Positions 1-8,329 of a DNA stretch of 20,958 nt are shown in pieces (the stretch's first letter is position 1; every line of letters begins with the position of its first letter). The position numbers and the translations under genes are program-made. Source of the DNA: JBOGJI01 sp050747865 (GTDB lineage Bacteria > Acidobacteriota > Thermoanaerobaculia > Multivoradales > JAHEKO01); NCBI GenBank assembly GCA_050747865.1, contig JBOGJI010000157.1:1-20958 (forward strand). Reading direction: 5' to 3'. The notes below the pieces were generated by a model. It worked only from the letters and a program-made list of their open reading frames with translations, had not been told where the DNA came from and ran no database searches.

Positions 1-570
1 GATTCGCCACCGGCCACGGCGTGTACGGCTGCCGGCCGGGATTGAAGGCGGTCGTCACCGTGCGCGTCGGCGTGAGCCCGTTGTTGCTGGTGGTCGTCGA
101 GGTGCGGTAGTGGCCTACGCCGTCGTAGCCCGACAGCGCCACGTCGATGTACTGATCCGCGGCGTCGTGGAAAACCGTGCGGGTGCCCAAGAGGCGGCGG
201 TTCGTGTTGTACCAGTTCGTGGGATTGCCTCCCAGGGCTGGGAACGGGTCGTGATCGAAGCGACGTAGGTCGAGCGCCGTTTCGCACCCGCGCACTGGTT
301 GCCGCTGGCGCTCGTCCAGATCTCCGAGGACAGAAACCGGTCGTTGGTACCGGCTGCCGTGAACCGACGGCTGTATGGCAGACCGTAGTCCCAGCCCGCA
401 TCCGACGACGGGCTTGGACCGGGCTTGGCCTCGAAGAAGTGGCGGCTGCACTCCCCGGTCGGCTGCACCACCCGGGTCACCATCTCCTGGTTCGTCACGT
501 CCCGGGTCGTGTAGTGGGTGGTGGTGCCGATCAGGCTCCCGTTACGAAGGTCCGCGAGAGGGCTGAATTC
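1..570 (-). pseudogene. RHS/YD-repeat protein fragment, 5'-truncated and frameshifted
   Basis: Reading the minus strand from 570, an open frame without a plausible start begins at the base after the comEC stop and gives RHS-like text (GTTTHYTTRDVTNQEMV, then WDYGLPYSRRF, SSEIWTSASGNQ). Near 258-288 the RHS-like sequence moves to another frame and continues to the window edge (RFDHDPFPALGGNPTNWYN, RTVFHDAADQYIDVALSGYD, GHYRTSTTT). The simplest repair is one missing base near 262, joining KRRSTYV to RFDHD. Such proteins are normally very long secreted or surface polymorphic proteins, and this piece looks like an internal segment. It has no promoter or ribosome site of its own and shares a frame with comEC. 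The left side runs off the window, so the 3' extent is unknown. It may be a gene remnant, a recombination scar or an assembly error. Assignment to the RHS/YD family is by sequence style. Confidence 0.6.
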
Positions 571-2823
571 TTACCGCGGCGCCGCGGGCAGCTCGATGCG
601 CACTGCGCCGTCGGGGTGGAAGCGCAGGCGGACCATGCCGTCACGGTCGGTGCGCAGCACGCGGACATCGCGGGCGGCGAGCCGTTCCAGGACCTCCGAC
701 GAGGGATGGTGGTAGGCGTTGCGCAGGCCGACCGGGATGATTCCCAGGCGGGGCGAAACGGCGTCGAGGAAGGCGGTCGAGCTGGACGTCCGGCTGCCGT
801 GGTGGGGCACGAGCAGGACGTCGGCGCGCAGGCCGGCTCGCCCCAGGCGCCGCGCCAGGAGCACCTCGCCGGAGTGCTCCACGTCGCCGGGGAGCAGCGC
901 CCGGCGGCCGTGGACCTCGGCCAGCAGCACCAGCGAGCGATCGTTGTCCGCCAGCGGTCCCGCGTGCGACGGCGCCAGGGCTCGCAGCCGCCACCGCCCG
1001 ACGGCAAGCGCGTCACCCGGAACCAGGAGCCGGAGCCGAGGACCTGGAACGGCGCGTAGAGCACGCCAGCACGGGTCCTCGCCCCACCCGGGCGCCGACC
1101 ACAGCTCCCCCACCGGCAACAGACGCGCCAGATCGACCAGGCCGCCGCAGTGATCGCGGTCCGGGTGGGATAGCGCCACGGCGTCGAGGCTCCCCACCCC
1201 GGCTGCCGCCAGAGCAGGCAGCAGCACGCGCTCGCCGACGCCTCCCGAGCGCCAACCGCCGCCGTCCACGAGCAGCGTGTGGCGCCCATCGCGAAGCAGC
1301 ACCGAGGCGCCCTGGCCCACGTCCCAGACGATCAGCTCCGGGTCGCGGCTCCGCGCGGGTCCCGCCAGGACGACCCCCAGGATCACGACCGCCGGCAAAG
1401 CGACACCACGCCGGGGCCGCAGCAGCGCCGCCAGGCCGCCGAGCGCGACGGCGGAGCTGCCGACGACCCCCCAGGCGAGCGGCAGGGTGGCGCTCCAGCC
1501 CGCCGGCAGATGGACCGGCCAGAAGTACGGCGCGGCCAGGAGATCGAGCACCGGCCGGCAGGAGCTCGCGATCGCTGGGAAGGCCGTGGCCAAACCCCCC
1601 CAGACGAGAGTGGCGGCGAGCACGACCGCGGTCCACGGGACATAGAGCAGGTTGAAGAGCGGCGCGAGCAGGGGCCACAGGTGGAAGACCGGCAGGCTCA
1701 CCGGCAGCGAGACGAGCTGCGCCGACGCGGTGGCCGCGAGAGGCAGGGCGAGCCACCGCGGCAGCCGGCTCCAGCGCGCCGCCAGGGTGGGGGCCACGAA
1801 CACGATGCCGGCCGTCGCCGCCACGGAGAGCTGGAACCCGAGATCGGCCAGGATGCCGGGGACGCACAGGACCATGCCGGCCACCGCCACGGCGAGGGCG
1901 TTCGCCGCCACCGGAGGCCGCCGCGACAGCAGGGCGGCGGCGGCCAGACCGGCCATGCCCGCTGCACGGACCACGGAAGGGCGCGGCCCCACGAGCCACA
2001 GATACCCGAGGACCAGGAGCAGCGCGAGACAGATACGGCAGCGCCTGCCGGCCGGCACCAACAGGCCGAGGGCGGCGACCATGCCGACGTGCAGGCCGGA
2101 GACGGCGAACAGGTGCGACAGCCCGAGGCGCCGCAAGCCGGCGGCGACCTCCTCGGGCAGGACGCCCCGTTCCCCCAGGAGCAGCGCGCGCACGAGGATG
2201 TCCCCCCGGCTCGCCTCCGCGTCCGCCGCCGCCCTCGCCCCCGCCCTCGCCCCCATCGCGCCGAGCAGTCGGTCCCGGATCGCCGCGCGCCAGCCGGCCG
2301 AGCGTGTCAGTCGGTCCTCCACCCCATAGAAAACGGGGCTCTTGAGCCACAGTCGCCACGGCCCGGGCGGGCCCGCCGGCAGATTCGCGGTTCCGGGAGC
2401 ACGCCCCAGGTAGCCCTCGACGCGCACCCGCGACCCTGCTGCAGGCGCCACGTCACCAGCGCGATAGAGCTGCACCGGCTCCTCCCAGGCGACGACCGCC
2501 GACCCCTGCCGGTACCGATGTACCCGCAGCGTCGCCTTCCAGACGCCTTCCTCCACGAGCCAGCCCGAAGTCAGCCGCCCTACCAGCTCCACCGGGCGCC
2601 CCGGATCAGGCGGCGGCGCGCTCCACCGTCCGCAGCGCGCCAACGCCGGCAACGCAAGGCCGACCGCGACACATAGGACCAGCAGACCCCGCCGGCCGCA
2701 GAGCGCCACGCCCGCGGCCGCCAGCACCGCGACCCACCCAATCCCCGGCAGCTCCAGGTGCCACCCTGCCGCCGCCCCGAGCAGCAGTAAGGCAACCGGG
2801 AGTGCCGCAGGAGCACGCTCCAC
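571..2823 (-). CDS. comEC: ComEC/Rec2 DNA-uptake channel protein
   Basis: This is an inner-membrane channel that carries single-stranded DNA into the cytoplasm during natural transformation. At 750 residues it has the usual full length and domain order: an N-terminal DUF4131-like region with membrane segments (about 1-165), the multi-helix competence domain (about 205-470, with the hallmark HLFAVSGLHVG at 238-248), and a C-terminal metallo-beta-lactamase-like domain (about 497-745) with DVGQG at 501-505, SHPDRDHCGG at 552-561 and PHHGSRTSSS at 673-682. The SHPDxDH form, with Ser in place of the first His, is normal for ComEC. The start is GTG at 2823: an in-frame stop lies 36 bases upstream and there is no ATG between. 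No good Shine-Dalgarno is visible. It follows the unknown coaX-linked gene after 117 bases. No other competence gene is in the window. Confidence 0.93.
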   Translation of the reverse strand: MERAPAALPVALLLLGAAAGWHLELPGIGWVAVLAAAGVALCGRRGLLVLCVAVGLALPALARCGRWSAPPPDPGRPVELVGRLTSGWLVEEGVWKATLRVHRYRQGSAVVAWEEPVQLYRAGDVAPAAGSRVRVEGYLGRAPGTANLPAGPPGPWRLWLKSPVFYGVEDRLTRSAGWRAAIRDRLLGAMGARAGARAAADAEASRGDILVRALLLGERGVLPEEVAAGLRRLGLSHLFAVSGLHVGMVAALGLLVPAGRRCRICLALLLVLGYLWLVGPRPSVVRAAGMAGLAAAALLSRRPPVAANALAVAVAGMVLCVPGILADLGFQLSVAATAGIVFVAPTLAARWSRLPRWLALPLAATASAQLVSLPVSLPVFHLWPLLAPLFNLLYVPWTAVVLAATLVWGGLATAFPAIASSCRPVLDLLAAPYFWPVHLPAGWSATLPLAWGVVGSSAVALGGLAALLRPRRGVALPAVVILGVVLAGPARSRDPELIVWDVGQGASVLLRDGRHTLLVDGGGWRSGGVGERVLLPALAAAGVGSLDAVALSHPDRDHCGGLVDLARLLPVGELWSAPGWGEDPCWRALRAVPGPRLRLLVPGDALAVGRWRLRALAPSHAGPLADNDRSLVLLAEVHGRRALLPGDVEHSGEVLLARRLGRAGLRADVLLVPHHGSRTSSSTAFLDAVSPRLGIIPVGLRNAYHHPSSEVLERLAARDVRVLRTDRDGMVRLRFHPDGAVRIELPAAPR

Positions 2824-2872
2824 GTTGAGAAGGACGGACGCCCGCCCCGCGATCGCTCACAAATCTGAATCA

Positions 2873-2890
2873 GCCGACCTCGGTGTCGGC
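2873..2890 (-). terminator. Weak hairpin between the coaX-linked gene and comEC
   Basis: A perfect 6-bp stem GCCGAC/GTCGGC encloses a 6-base loop. On the minus strand it is followed by TGATTCAGATTTG, only moderately T-rich. It lies 50-67 bases downstream of the stop of the 218-residue protein gene. It could attenuate transcription into comEC, but the stem is short and lacks a real U-tract, so this is a weak call. The rest of the gap (2824-2940) holds no convincing promoter. Confidence 0.3.
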
Positions 2891-2940
2891 CTGGGAACCG
2901 CCGGCAGGGACTCCGGACGCTTCAGGTAGGAGGCAGTCCG

Positions 2941-3597
2941 CTACAGATCGAAAGAGAACAGGGAAAGCACCGGGAGGGCGAAGTGGCGGCGCAGCGCACG
3001 GCTCTCGAGCTGGCGGCTGAGGCGTTGGCGCTCTTCCGGCGCGAGACGTGCGGCGACGCGCGTCAGGGCCTCTTCCACCTCACAGGCGAGCCGGTTCGCG
3101 GTCTCGGCGTCGAGGCCGGCCCGCAGCTCGTCGTGCAGCTCGGCCTCCAGTTCGCCCAGGCGCGCCTCCACGGCCTCCGGAGTGCCGCTCAGGGCGCGAA
3201 TCGCGTCGTACCATCGAGGGCCGCCGCCAAGGACGTCCGACAGCGCGTCGGCGAGCCTGTCGAGGCGCTCCTCGACGCTCGGTCCGGGCACTGCGGCCGG
3301 CGCATGGCCGGAGGCCTGCAGCTCGCGGGCTCGCTCCCAGGCGGCCTCCACCGCCGGGGCGACGTAGCGCAGGCTGTTGATGCGTCCGCGGCTGCCACGG
3401 GCGGCGCGCTCGGCGAACACCTCCGCCAGCGTGGCGAGGACGAGCGCCAGCGGAACCTCCTGCTGCCGCCACTGTTTGGCGACGCGCCAGTCGGCGGGCG
3501 ACAGCAGCAGCGGCGCCCCGCGCAGCCGGATGAAGACCACTTCGATGCGCTCGAAATAGGCCTGGTCCGCGGACGTCGCGTCAGCGGTTGCGCTCAT
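2941..3597 (-). CDS. Conserved-looking protein of unknown function coupled to coaX
   Basis: A 218-residue soluble, acidic, mostly helical protein that I cannot assign to a named family. It opens with an aromatic and charged segment (QAYFERIEVVFIRLRG, about 13-28) followed by LSPADW (about 33-38). The centre is rich in Ala, Glu, Arg and Leu and looks helical or coiled (about 40-200). The last residues are hydrophobic and aromatic (HFALPVLSLFSFDL), which could be a docking tail. It has no signal peptide or membrane segment and no visible catalytic or metal motif. ATG at 3597 lies 17 bases inside the end of coaX and no Shine-Dalgarno is obvious, so translation is probably coupled to coaX. The stop is TAG. 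Normal base use, tight packing and clear overlap support a real gene. Its role is unknown. Confidence 0.8.
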   Translation of the reverse strand: MSATADATSADQAYFERIEVVFIRLRGAPLLLSPADWRVAKQWRQQEVPLALVLATLAEVFAERAARGSRGRINSLRYVAPAVEAAWERARELQASGHAPAAVPGPSVEERLDRLADALSDVLGGGPRWYDAIRALSGTPEAVEARLGELEAELHDELRAGLDAETANRLACEVEEALTRVAARLAPEERQRLSRQLESRALRRHFALPVLSLFSFDL

Positions 3598-4384
3598 GGA
3601 GGATCTTCAGGCCGATCAGGGTGAGCCGGGAGCTCACCTCCCGGATGTAGCGAGAATCGGCGGCGATCAGCTCGGCGTGGCCGCCGGTGGCGACGACGGT
3701 CTTGAGGTCGCCCAGCTCCGCGATCAGGCGCTCCAAGATCCCGTCGACCAAGGAGAGATAGCCGTAGTAGATGCCCGACTGCATCGAGCCGGCGGTGTTG
3801 CGGCCGACCAGCCTCTCCGGGCGCTGGATGTCGACACGGAACAGGCGGGAGGCACGCGCGAACAGCGCCTCGGCGGCGATGCCGACGCCGGGGGCGATGA
3901 TGCCGCCCACGTACTCCCCTTCCCGGCTCACCACGTCGAAGGTGGTGGCGGTGCCGAAATCGACCACTACCACCGGGCAGCCGTAGAGCTCCCGCGCGGC
4001 CACGGCGTTGACGATGCGGTCGGCCCCCACCTCGCTGGGGTTGTCGTAGCGAATGGGGAGGCCGGTGCGGATGCCGGGCTCGACGAACAGGGGCTCGCAG
4101 TGGAAGTAGCGGCGCGCCAGCGTCTCCAGCGTGCGGTGCAGGGGCGGCACCACGGAGGAGATGACGACGGCGGTAGCCTCCGTCGGCTCCAGCCCGGCAC
4201 GCCCGAAGAGCGGCAGCAGGACGGCGCCGTATTCGTCCGCCGTCTGGTCGGCGCTGGTCGACAGCCGCAGATCCTCCACCAGCTCGTCGCCGACGAACAC
4301 GCCGCAGACGGTGTTCGTGTTGCCGACGTCGAAGACGACCAGCGGGCCGTCGGCCGGCCGCTCCAGGTCCCGGGGCTGGCTCAT
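3581..4384 (-). CDS. coaX: Type III pantothenate kinase
   Basis: Catalyses ATP-dependent phosphorylation of pantothenate, the first step of coenzyme A synthesis, in the cytoplasm. The 267 residues match the family length. Visible ASKHA-fold motifs are DVGNTNT (19-25, phosphate-binding loop with catalytic Asp19), GADRIVNA (120-127, pantothenate binding), DFGTATTFD (142-150) and ATGGHA (232-237, adenosine site). CoaX enzymes are insensitive to CoA feedback and need a monovalent cation; this is family knowledge. Its ATG overlaps the birA stop in an ATGA junction, and GAGGT lies nine bases upstream. Its end overlaps the next gene by 17 bases. The birA-coaX pairing is widespread in bacteria and groups cofactor functions. 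Confidence 0.97.
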   Translation of the reverse strand: MSQPRDLERPADGPLVVFDVGNTNTVCGVFVGDELVEDLRLSTSADQTADEYGAVLLPLFGRAGLEPTEATAVVISSVVPPLHRTLETLARRYFHCEPLFVEPGIRTGLPIRYDNPSEVGADRIVNAVAARELYGCPVVVVDFGTATTFDVVSREGEYVGGIIAPGVGIAAEALFARASRLFRVDIQRPERLVGRNTAGSMQSGIYYGYLSLVDGILERLIAELGDLKTVVATGGHAELIAADSRYIREVSSRLTLIGLKILHERNR

Positions 4385-5190
4385 CGGTCGAACACCTCAC
4401 CGGAGGCGATCCGTCGCTCCTCCCCGTCGACCTCGAGACGCAGCTTGCCCGCAGCGTCGAAGCCCGCAAACGCCCCCTCCAGGCGCTCCGTGCCGACCTG
4501 GACTGCCATCTGATCTCCCTCTTTGTGGAGCGAGAGCCGGCGATATCGTTGCACCAGATCCTCCATGCCCACCGACGTCATCAGGGCGTTCGCCAGGCGC
4601 TCGATCAGCGTCTGACAGACGACGTCGAGGCCCGGGGCTTCGCCGCATTCGACCAATGAGGTCGCCGGGCGCCGGGGCAGCGTCGACGGCGGGTGGCTGT
4701 AGTTGACCCCGAAGCCGATCAGGGCCACGGCGCCCACTTCCTGCCGGTCCACGACGTCGATCAGGATACCGCCGATCTTGCGTCTCTCCACCATCAAATC
4801 GTTGGGCCACTTCACGGCGCACGGCGCGTCGATCAGCTCGCGGACGCCGTCGGCCAGCGCGATAGCGACGATCAGCGGCAGGCGCTCTCGAAGCCGGGAC
4901 TCGATCAACGGCTCGATCCAGGTCGCGTAGAGGCCGTGCCCCGCCGGGCTCGACCACGACCGGCCGCGGCGACCGCGCCCCGCCGTCTGCTCCCAGGCGG
5001 CCAGCAGCGAGCGTCGGGGCAGGCGCTGGTCATCGAGGTAATCCGCCACGACCCGGCGCGCCAGGTCGTTGGTGGACGTCACGGTGGGGAGCGACACCAG
5101 ATTCACCCGCGAGCGTTCCGCGGCCAGCGCGAGACCCGCGACCCACGCCCCATAAGACGCGGTCGCCGCGGTTCGTCGCTCCTGGTTCAT
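4381..5190 (-). CDS. birA: Biotin--[acetyl-CoA carboxylase] ligase
   Basis: Activates biotin to biotinyl-AMP and attaches it to the lysine of biotin carboxyl carrier domains, for example in acyl-CoA carboxylases. From ATG at 5190 the protein has 269 residues: a biotin/lipoate ligase catalytic domain with SLPTVTSTNDLA (33-44), GRGRRGRSW (71-79, biotinyl-AMP loop), KWPNDL (127-132) and KIGGIL (138-143), then a C-terminal SH3-like domain (about 225-269). It lacks the N-terminal winged-helix of E. coli BirA, so it should be a monofunctional ligase and not a repressor. The frame stays open upstream to 5430, but that stretch overlaps valS and is low-complexity, so it was excluded. No strong ribosome site is visible. 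The gap to valS is 61 bases and the end overlaps coaX by four. Confidence 0.95.
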   Translation of the reverse strand: MNQERRTAATASYGAWVAGLALAAERSRVNLVSLPTVTSTNDLARRVVADYLDDQRLPRRSLLAAWEQTAGRGRRGRSWSSPAGHGLYATWIEPLIESRLRERLPLIVAIALADGVRELIDAPCAVKWPNDLMVERRKIGGILIDVVDRQEVGAVALIGFGVNYSHPPSTLPRRPATSLVECGEAPGLDVVCQTLIERLANALMTSVGMEDLVQRYRRLSLHKEGDQMAVQVGTERLEGAFAGFDAAGKLRLEVDGEERRIASGEVFDR

Positions 5191-5251
5191 GAGCGGGCAG
5201 TCGTTGATCGCGTCGCCAAACGCCTGCGCAAGGCGCCCGGGAGCGACTCCC

Positions 5252-7876
5252 CTACGGCTCGGCACCAATCGACGAGCCGAGGGCCGCCCGCCGCCGTTCG
5301 AGGTCCTCGAGGCGTCGCCGGTTCTCCTCCACCACCGCCGCCGGCGCGCGCTCCACGAACCGCTCGTCGTCGAGCAAAGAGCGCACGCGACCGATCTGCG
5401 CCTCGAGCTGCTGCAGCTCGCGAGCGACACGCTGTCGCTTCTCCGCCGCCAGGTCTCTCCCGGGCAGCGTCAGGACCAGCTCGACGCCGCCGGCGTGCTC
5501 GGTCACCCCCTCGGCCGGTGCCGTGCCGTCGGTCACCTCGACGCGTGCCAGGAAGGCGAGCAGCGATGCGTGACCGGCCAGGAAGGCGCGAGCCCGCGGC
5601 TCGCCGGCGCCCAGATGCAGCCGCGGCGTGCTGGCCGGCGGGATCTGGAGGTCGGCGCGGATCCCCCGCACCGCCGACACCACGTCGGTGAACGATCCCA
5701 TGGCGGCCTCCACCTCGTCGTCTTCCCAGGCCGGCTGCCCCTGCGGGTAGGGAGCCAGACAGATCGTCTGCGCATGGACGCCCAAGTGGCCCGGCAATCG
5801 CTGCCACAGCTCCTCGGAAAGGAACGGCATCACCGGGTGGAGCAGCCGCAGGCTGCGATCGAGCGCCGTGAGCAGCACGTCGCCGACACGCGGCCGCGGC
5901 GCCTCCCCGGCCAGGGCCGGCTTCGCCAGCTCCAGATACCAGTCACAGAGCTCGTGCCAGAAGAAGTGGTAGAGCCGCTGGCAGGCCTCGTCGAAGCGGA
6001 ACTCGGCGAAGCGCGCATCGACCTCGGCCGCGGTGCGCGACAGGCGGGAAAGGACCCAACGCTCCGGCGCCTCGAGACCCTGCGTGTCGATCTGCTCCTG
6101 CACGGCGCTGCCCTCCGGCACGCGGCCGAGCACGAAGCGAGCGGCGTTCCAGATCTTGTTGCCGAACGCCCGGTAGCCGGCCACCCGGTCCCGGTCGAGC
6201 GGGATGTCGCGGCCGGGGCTGTCGAGGATGGAGAGCGTGAAGCGCACCGCGTCGGCACCGAACTCCTCGACCAGGTCCATGGGGTCGACCGTGTTGCCGC
6301 GGGTCTTGGACATCTTGACGCCCTTCTCGTCGCGCACCAGGCCGGTCAGGTGCACGGTGTGGAAGGGAACCTCGGACGTGAAGTGCAAACCTGTCATCAC
6401 CATGCGGGCGACCCAGAAGAACAGGATGTCGTGCCCGGTGACCAGCACCTGCGTGGGATAGAAGGTCTCGAGATCGGGGGTGTCGTCCGGCCAGCCGAGG
6501 GTCGAGAACGGCCACAGGGCGGACGAGAACCAGGTGTCGAGAACGTCCGGATCCTGCGTGAGCTCGACCTCGCCGGCGGCCCGTCGCGCCGCTTCTTCGG
6601 TCTCCGCCACGTAGCAGGTGCCGTCGGCGTCGTACCAGGCGGGGATCCTGTGTCCCCAGCAGAGCTGGCGGGAGACACACCAGGGCCGGATGTTCTCCAG
6701 CCAGTGGGCCCAGGTCTTGTGCCACGACTCGGGCACCAGGCGCATGCGGCCCTCCTCGACGGCGCCCAGGGCCTGCCGCGCCATCTCGGACACGTCGCAG
6801 AACCACTGGGTCGACACCAGCGGCTCGATCGCCACGCCGCTGCGCTGGCAGAAGCCGACGTTGTGCGTGTAGTCCTCGGCGCGGACGAGCAAGCCCTGCT
6901 CGCGGAGCCGCTCGACCACCCGTTCGCGCGCCTCGTAGCGGTCCAGCCCGGCGAAGCCCTCGCCGGCGGCTTCGGTCATGCGGGCGTGGCGGTCGATCAC
7001 CTGCACGCCGGGCAGGCCGTGGCGGCGACCGAGCTCGAAGTCGGCGAAGTCGTGGCTGGGAGTCACCTTCACCAGCCCCGTCCCGAACTCGGGATCCACG
7101 GCCTCATCGGCCACGAACGGCAAGCGGCGCCCTACCAGGGGCAGGACGGCTCGAGACCCGGCGAGATGGCGGTAGCGCTCGTCGTCGGGGTGGTAGGCGA
7201 TGGCGGTATCACCGAGCATGGTCTCCGGCCGCGTGGTGGCGACGACGACCCTCTCCTCCGTGCCCTCGACCGGGTAGGCGATGTGGTAGAGCTTGCCGCG
7301 CACCTCCCGCATCTCGACCTCGAGATCGGAGATCGCGGTGTCGAGGCCGGGAGACCAGTTGACCATGTATTCGCCGCGGTAGATCCGCCCCTCGCCATGG
7401 AGCCGCACGAAGGCATGGCGCACCGCACGCGACAACCCCTCGTCCATGGTGAAGCGCTCGCGCGACCAGTCGCAGGAGGCGCCCAGCTTGTCGAGCTGAC
7501 GGCGGATGTGCCCGTGGTGCTCCTCGGTCCACGCCCAGGCGCGCTCGAGGAAGGCCTCGCGGCCGATCTCCGCACGGCTCGTTCCCTCGGCCGCGAGCTG
7601 GCGCTCCAGCATGAGCTGGGTGGCGATGCCCGCGTGGTCCGTGCCCGGGAGCCACAGGGCGTTGTCGCCGCGCATGCGGCGCCAGCGGGTGAGCAGGTCC
7701 TGGATGGAGCTCTGCAGCGCGTGCCCCATGTGCAGCCTGCCGGTGACGTTGGGCGGCGGGATCATGATGCAGTACGAGGGCCGCCGCGATGGGGCCTCGG
7801 CGCGGAAGTAGCCCTGCTCGTACCAATGCCGCTGCCAGCGCTCCTCGTACGAGGAGGGATCGAAGCTCTTCTTCAT
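5252..7876 (-). CDS. valS: Valyl-tRNA synthetase
   Basis: Charges tRNA-Val with valine and edits mischarged threonine. All parts of a class Ia enzyme are present in 874 residues: PPPNVTGRLHMGHAL (40-54, containing the HIGH signature as HMGH), GTDHAG (78-83), the inserted CP1 editing domain with TTRPETMLGDTAI (214-226), DTWFSSALWPF (447-457), the KMSKS loop as KMSKTRGN (521-528), the anticodon-binding helical domain (about 590-730), and a C-terminal coiled-coil arm (about 800-870, rich in Glu, Arg and Leu) that grips the tRNA. ATG at 7876 is followed by the typical basic start MKKSFDP; no clear Shine-Dalgarno is seen. The gene begins 27 bases after the B12-subunit stop. No T-box leader is present; the gap is far too short. 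The stop is TAG. Confidence 0.98.
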   Translation of the reverse strand: MKKSFDPSSYEERWQRHWYEQGYFRAEAPSRRPSYCIMIPPPNVTGRLHMGHALQSSIQDLLTRWRRMRGDNALWLPGTDHAGIATQLMLERQLAAEGTSRAEIGREAFLERAWAWTEEHHGHIRRQLDKLGASCDWSRERFTMDEGLSRAVRHAFVRLHGEGRIYRGEYMVNWSPGLDTAISDLEVEMREVRGKLYHIAYPVEGTEERVVVATTRPETMLGDTAIAYHPDDERYRHLAGSRAVLPLVGRRLPFVADEAVDPEFGTGLVKVTPSHDFADFELGRRHGLPGVQVIDRHARMTEAAGEGFAGLDRYEARERVVERLREQGLLVRAEDYTHNVGFCQRSGVAIEPLVSTQWFCDVSEMARQALGAVEEGRMRLVPESWHKTWAHWLENIRPWCVSRQLCWGHRIPAWYDADGTCYVAETEEAARRAAGEVELTQDPDVLDTWFSSALWPFSTLGWPDDTPDLETFYPTQVLVTGHDILFFWVARMVMTGLHFTSEVPFHTVHLTGLVRDEKGVKMSKTRGNTVDPMDLVEEFGADAVRFTLSILDSPGRDIPLDRDRVAGYRAFGNKIWNAARFVLGRVPEGSAVQEQIDTQGLEAPERWVLSRLSRTAAEVDARFAEFRFDEACQRLYHFFWHELCDWYLELAKPALAGEAPRPRVGDVLLTALDRSLRLLHPVMPFLSEELWQRLPGHLGVHAQTICLAPYPQGQPAWEDDEVEAAMGSFTDVVSAVRGIRADLQIPPASTPRLHLGAGEPRARAFLAGHASLLAFLARVEVTDGTAPAEGVTEHAGGVELVLTLPGRDLAAEKRQRVARELQQLEAQIGRVRSLLDDERFVERAPAAVVEENRRRLEDLERRRAALGSSIGAEP

Positions 7877-7903
7877 GTCGCGGTACGGAGCCGTCCGGGA
7901 GGC

Positions 7904-8320
7904 TCAGGCCGCCGCGCCGCCCAGCCTGCGGTGCAGGTAGTCCACGATGGTCCGGGTCGAGGTGCCGGGAAGGAAGATCTCGTCCACCCCGGCGTCTTTG
8001 AGCGGTGCGATATCCCCCTCGGGGATGATGCCGCCGGCGAAGACCAAGATGTCCGCCGCGTCCTGTGCGGCGAGCAGGCGGGTCACCTCGGGCAGCAGCA
8101 CGTTGTGGGCCCCGGAGAGGATGGAGAGCCCCACGGCGTCGACGTCCTCCTGCACCGCGGCGGCGGCGATCTGCTGCGGCGTCTGCCGCAGGCCCGAATA
8201 GATCACCTCGAAGCCGGCGTCGCGCAGCGCCCGCGCCACGACCTTGGCGCCCCGGTCGTGGCCGTCGAGGCCCGGCTTGGCGATGAGGATGCGGTACGGC
8301 GTGCCCTGTGCGTGACCCAT
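7904..8320 (-). CDS. B12-binding subunit of a methylmalonyl-CoA-type mutase
   Basis: Stand-alone cobalamin-binding domain of a carbon-skeleton mutase (138 residues, the usual length for split mutases). Visible B12-fold motifs are the axial-histidine loop LDGHDRG (18-24, D19-x-H21-x-x-G24), SILSGAH (66-72) and AGGIIP (95-100). The histidine replaces dimethylbenzimidazole as the lower cobalt ligand. It should pair with the catalytic subunit at 9501-11261, which has no B12 domain of its own; a baeRF gene on the other strand separates the two. ATG at 8320 is the only sensible start and has no Shine-Dalgarno, but an extended -10 element sits ten bases upstream, which suggests a nearly leaderless transcript. 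It is the first gene of the minus-strand run that continues into valS. Substrate (methylmalonyl-, isobutyryl- or ethylmalonyl-CoA) is not decided by this subunit. Confidence 0.92.
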   Translation of the reverse strand: MGHAQGTPYRILIAKPGLDGHDRGAKVVARALRDAGFEVIYSGLRQTPQQIAAAAVQEDVDAVGLSILSGAHNVLLPEVTRLLAAQDAADILVFAGGIIPEGDIAPLKDAGVDEIFLPGTSTRTIVDYLHRRLGGAAA

Positions 8321-8329
8321 GCTGCGCGG

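Noticed and set aside
1018..1060. Repeat-like GGAACC/CCGGAGCC string
   Set aside because: It is fully inside the comEC beta-lactamase domain and translates normally (PGPRLRLLVPGD).
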